This document shows, one piece after another, positions 5,513 to 6,617 of a DNA stretch of 6,617 nt. Origin of the DNA: Methylocapsa sp. (GTDB lineage: Bacteria; Pseudomonadota; Alphaproteobacteria; Rhizobiales; Beijerinckiaceae); assembly GCA_017353815.1 (NCBI GenBank), contig JAFMSB010000095.1, positions 1 to 6,617 of the forward strand. Direction: 5' to 3'. The notes beneath the pieces were generated by a model. The model saw only the letters and a program-made list of their open reading frames with translations, was not told the origin of the DNA and searched no databases. Position numbers and translations under genes: made by a program. Position 1 is the stretch's first letter, and each line of letters opens with the position of its first letter.

Positions 5513-6082
5513 ATGCGCTTTCTTGAAACAGAATTGCCCGGCGCGCGGCTGATCTATCTCGAGCCTATGTGCGACAATCGGGGTTTTTTTTCAAGGACGT
5601 TTTGCGTGCAAGAGTTTGCCGCGCAGGCACTTGAAACAAAATTTGTCCAGCACAGCCTTTCTTTCTCCGCCGTGCGGGGAACTTTGCGCGGCATGCATTT
5701 CCAAACGCCGCCCCACGGCGAGGTAAAACTCGTCGAGTGCTCAAAGGGAGCGATCTTCGATGTTATCGTCGACATCCGGCCGCAATCGCCCGCGTTCCGG
5801 CGGTGGCAGGGGTTCGAACTTACCGCCGCAAATCGCCGCCAGCTTTATATTCCGTCCGGCTTCGCTCATGGCTTCCAAACCCTCACTGCCGACGCCGAGG
5901 TGCGCTACCTCATCTCGGCCTTTTATGAGCCTTCCGCGGCCCGTGGCTTTCGGTACGACGATCCGGCATTTGCCATTTCTTGGCCTTTGCCGGTCACCGT
6001 CATTTCCGGCAAGGACCGAATATGGCCGGACTTTGGAGATGGACCCATGATCAGGGCCGGGTCTCCTGCCGCGATCGGTTGA
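5513..6082 (+). CDS. dTDP-4-dehydrorhamnose 3,5-epimerase (RmlC)-like sugar epimerase
   Basis: Complete 189-residue cupin-fold enzyme, the usual RmlC length. Family blocks in order: DNRGFFSRTF (21-30), RGTLRGMHFQTPPHGEVKLV (55-74) with His62 and Lys72, IFDVIVDIRPQSPAF (81-95), RQLYIPSGFAHGFQTL (109-124) with His119, AEVRY with Tyr132, and RYDDPAFAISWP (147-158) with Asp150. His62, Tyr132 and Asp150 match the catalytic His63, Tyr133 and Asp170 of Salmonella RmlC, so an active epimerase is expected. Two neighbours differ: RmlC YK..TNYY reads YLISAFY here, so Lys134 is Leu and Tyr138 is Phe, which may reflect another nucleotide sugar or single-carbon epimerisation. It diverges from the C-methyltransferase pair over a 258-base gap and probably acts on the same 4-keto sugar. 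A true rhamnose role is less likely, as no rmlA, rmlB or rmlD is visible. Confidence 0.87.
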   Translation: MRFLETELPGARLIYLEPMCDNRGFFSRTFCVQEFAAQALETKFVQHSLSFSAVRGTLRGMHFQTPPHGEVKLVECSKGAIFDVIVDIRPQSPAFRRWQGFELTAANRRQLYIPSGFAHGFQTLTADAEVRYLISAFYEPSAARGFRYDDPAFAISWPLPVTVISGKDRIWPDFGDGPMIRAGSPAAIG

Positions 6083-6296
6083 GGCCCCCATTCCTTTAAT
6101 CGCCCCCGTCACTATCGTAAGCAACGCCTCCCGCTGGCAGCGGATTTAGGAGCCAGGAGATCCTTGCGAAACCGGGAAACAAATTATAGGAGTTATGGCA
6201 TGCGGTTCCGCGAAGGGCATATGGCCAGGGTCTAGTGCCGTACGGCCACACACATGATAAGCGTTTTATGCAATTAATTAATTGATCGGAGGATAT
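6083..6296. other. intergenic region with palindromes and only micro-ORFs
   Basis: These 214 bases hold no recognisable gene. AGGAG at 6188-6192 is followed by two tiny frames: ATG 6195 (20 codons, stop 6255-6257) and, at better spacing, ATG 6200 (11 codons, MRFREGHMARV, stop 6233-6235). Either could be a leader peptide or chance. GCCGTACGGC at 6237-6246 is a perfect 10-bp palindrome, and TGGCC (6222-6226) could pair with GGCCA (6244-6248). A weak promoter-like pair TTGCGA (6164-6169) and TATAGG (6185-6190) has a 15-base spacer. No intrinsic terminator was seen after the epimerase gene. Confidence 0.4.
6271..6284. repeat. 14-bp AT-rich perfect palindrome before the last gene
   Basis: CAATTAATTAATTG is perfectly self-complementary and lies 3 bases before the GGAGG ribosome site of the gene starting at 6297. 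In this GC-rich window such an AT-rich dyad stands out. It could bind a regulator or melt easily at a promoter. Confidence 0.55.
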
Positions 6297-6617
6297 ATGA
6301 ATAATACGATTTACTATGATGCCGATATTCTCGACAGTTTACGCCGTGAACGGCTGTTCGAGGGTCAGCTATTTGTCTACGCACCCCGCCCGAGCGTCCT
6401 CGCCCTCGTAAATTTTGCGCGATCGATGATCGAACGGGCGTTTGGAGGACGTGACCCGCGGACCGCACAAAACCACATGGAGGTCGAGCAATATGCTGCT
6501 CTCCTCGGCGATTTGAAGCCAGCGTTTATCCATCACCCTGAATCAAAGCGTCTTCTGAAAGACATTCTTGCCGATCTAAACTGCGATCTCGAAAAGACCT
6601 ATTTCGACGTGCCGAGA
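6297..6617 (+). CDS. conserved hypothetical protein, N-terminal 107 residues (runs off the window)
   Basis: Open frame from ATG 6297 to the window end without a stop, preceded by a strong GGAGG at 6288-6292. The protein begins MNNTIYYDADILDSLRRERL and includes the segments GQLFVYAPRPSVLALVNFAR, KPAFIHHPESKRLLKDIL and CDLEKTYFDVPR. It is hydrophilic, with no signal peptide or membrane segment in the visible part. From memory it resembles the start of uncharacterised proteins of about 300 residues that carry a later HPHRD-like His/Asp motif and may be cupin or 2-oxoglutarate/iron oxygenase-like; that part is not visible, so no function is claimed. It follows the epimerase on the same strand after 214 bases and probably has its own control region. 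Its codons look more AT-rich at the start than those of its neighbours. Confidence 0.75.
   Translation, partial: MNNTIYYDADILDSLRRERLFEGQLFVYAPRPSVLALVNFARSMIERAFGGRDPRTAQNHMEVEQYAALLGDLKPAFIHHPESKRLLKDILADLNCDLEKTYFDVPR

Overview
The window is GC-rich (about 60% by eye) and densely coded. It reads as chromosomal DNA of an alphaproteobacterium, probably of the Hyphomicrobiales (Beijerinckiaceae/Methylocystaceae-like). That placement is an inference from the style of the proteins and from the divergent pair of a TesA-type esterase and a YbbA/LolD-type ABC ATPase; no rRNA or other marker gene is present to test it.

Left part (1-2994): a truncated, leftward TesA-type SGNH esterase lies back to back with a rightward ABC transporter ATPase. 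The membrane permease that normally follows such an ATPase is absent. In its place are a 40-codon ORF joined to the ATPase stop by an ATGA overlap, a roughly 250-base stretch with no convincing gene, and then a ClC-type anion channel/transporter with a C-terminal CBS-like region. Two of these genes have unusual key residues: the esterase block reads GDGL instead of GDSL, and the ClC protein keeps its gating glutamate but lacks several residues of typical Cl-/H+ exchangers.

Right part (2995-6617): a nucleotide-sugar cassette. A leftward, translationally coupled pair (ATGA overlap) encodes a zinc-binding sugar C-methyltransferase followed by a glucose-1-phosphate cytidylyltransferase-like enzyme. 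A divergent RmlC-like sugar 3,5-epimerase is read rightward from a shared 258-base control region. That region holds a candidate promoter with a 10-bp direct repeat over it, an 8-bp tandem repeat, and a possible hairpin over the epimerase ribosome binding site. A further rightward gene, cut by the window end, encodes the N-terminus of a conserved hypothetical protein.

Together the cassette suggests activation of a hexose 1-phosphate (probably with CTP), then epimerisation and C-methylation of a 4-keto sugar, giving a branched, methylated deoxysugar for a surface polysaccharide. The 4,6-dehydratase needed to make the keto sugar, any transaminase or reductase, and the glycosyltransferases are not in the window, so the final sugar cannot be named. 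No tRNA, rRNA, CRISPR array, insertion sequence or prophage gene was seen.
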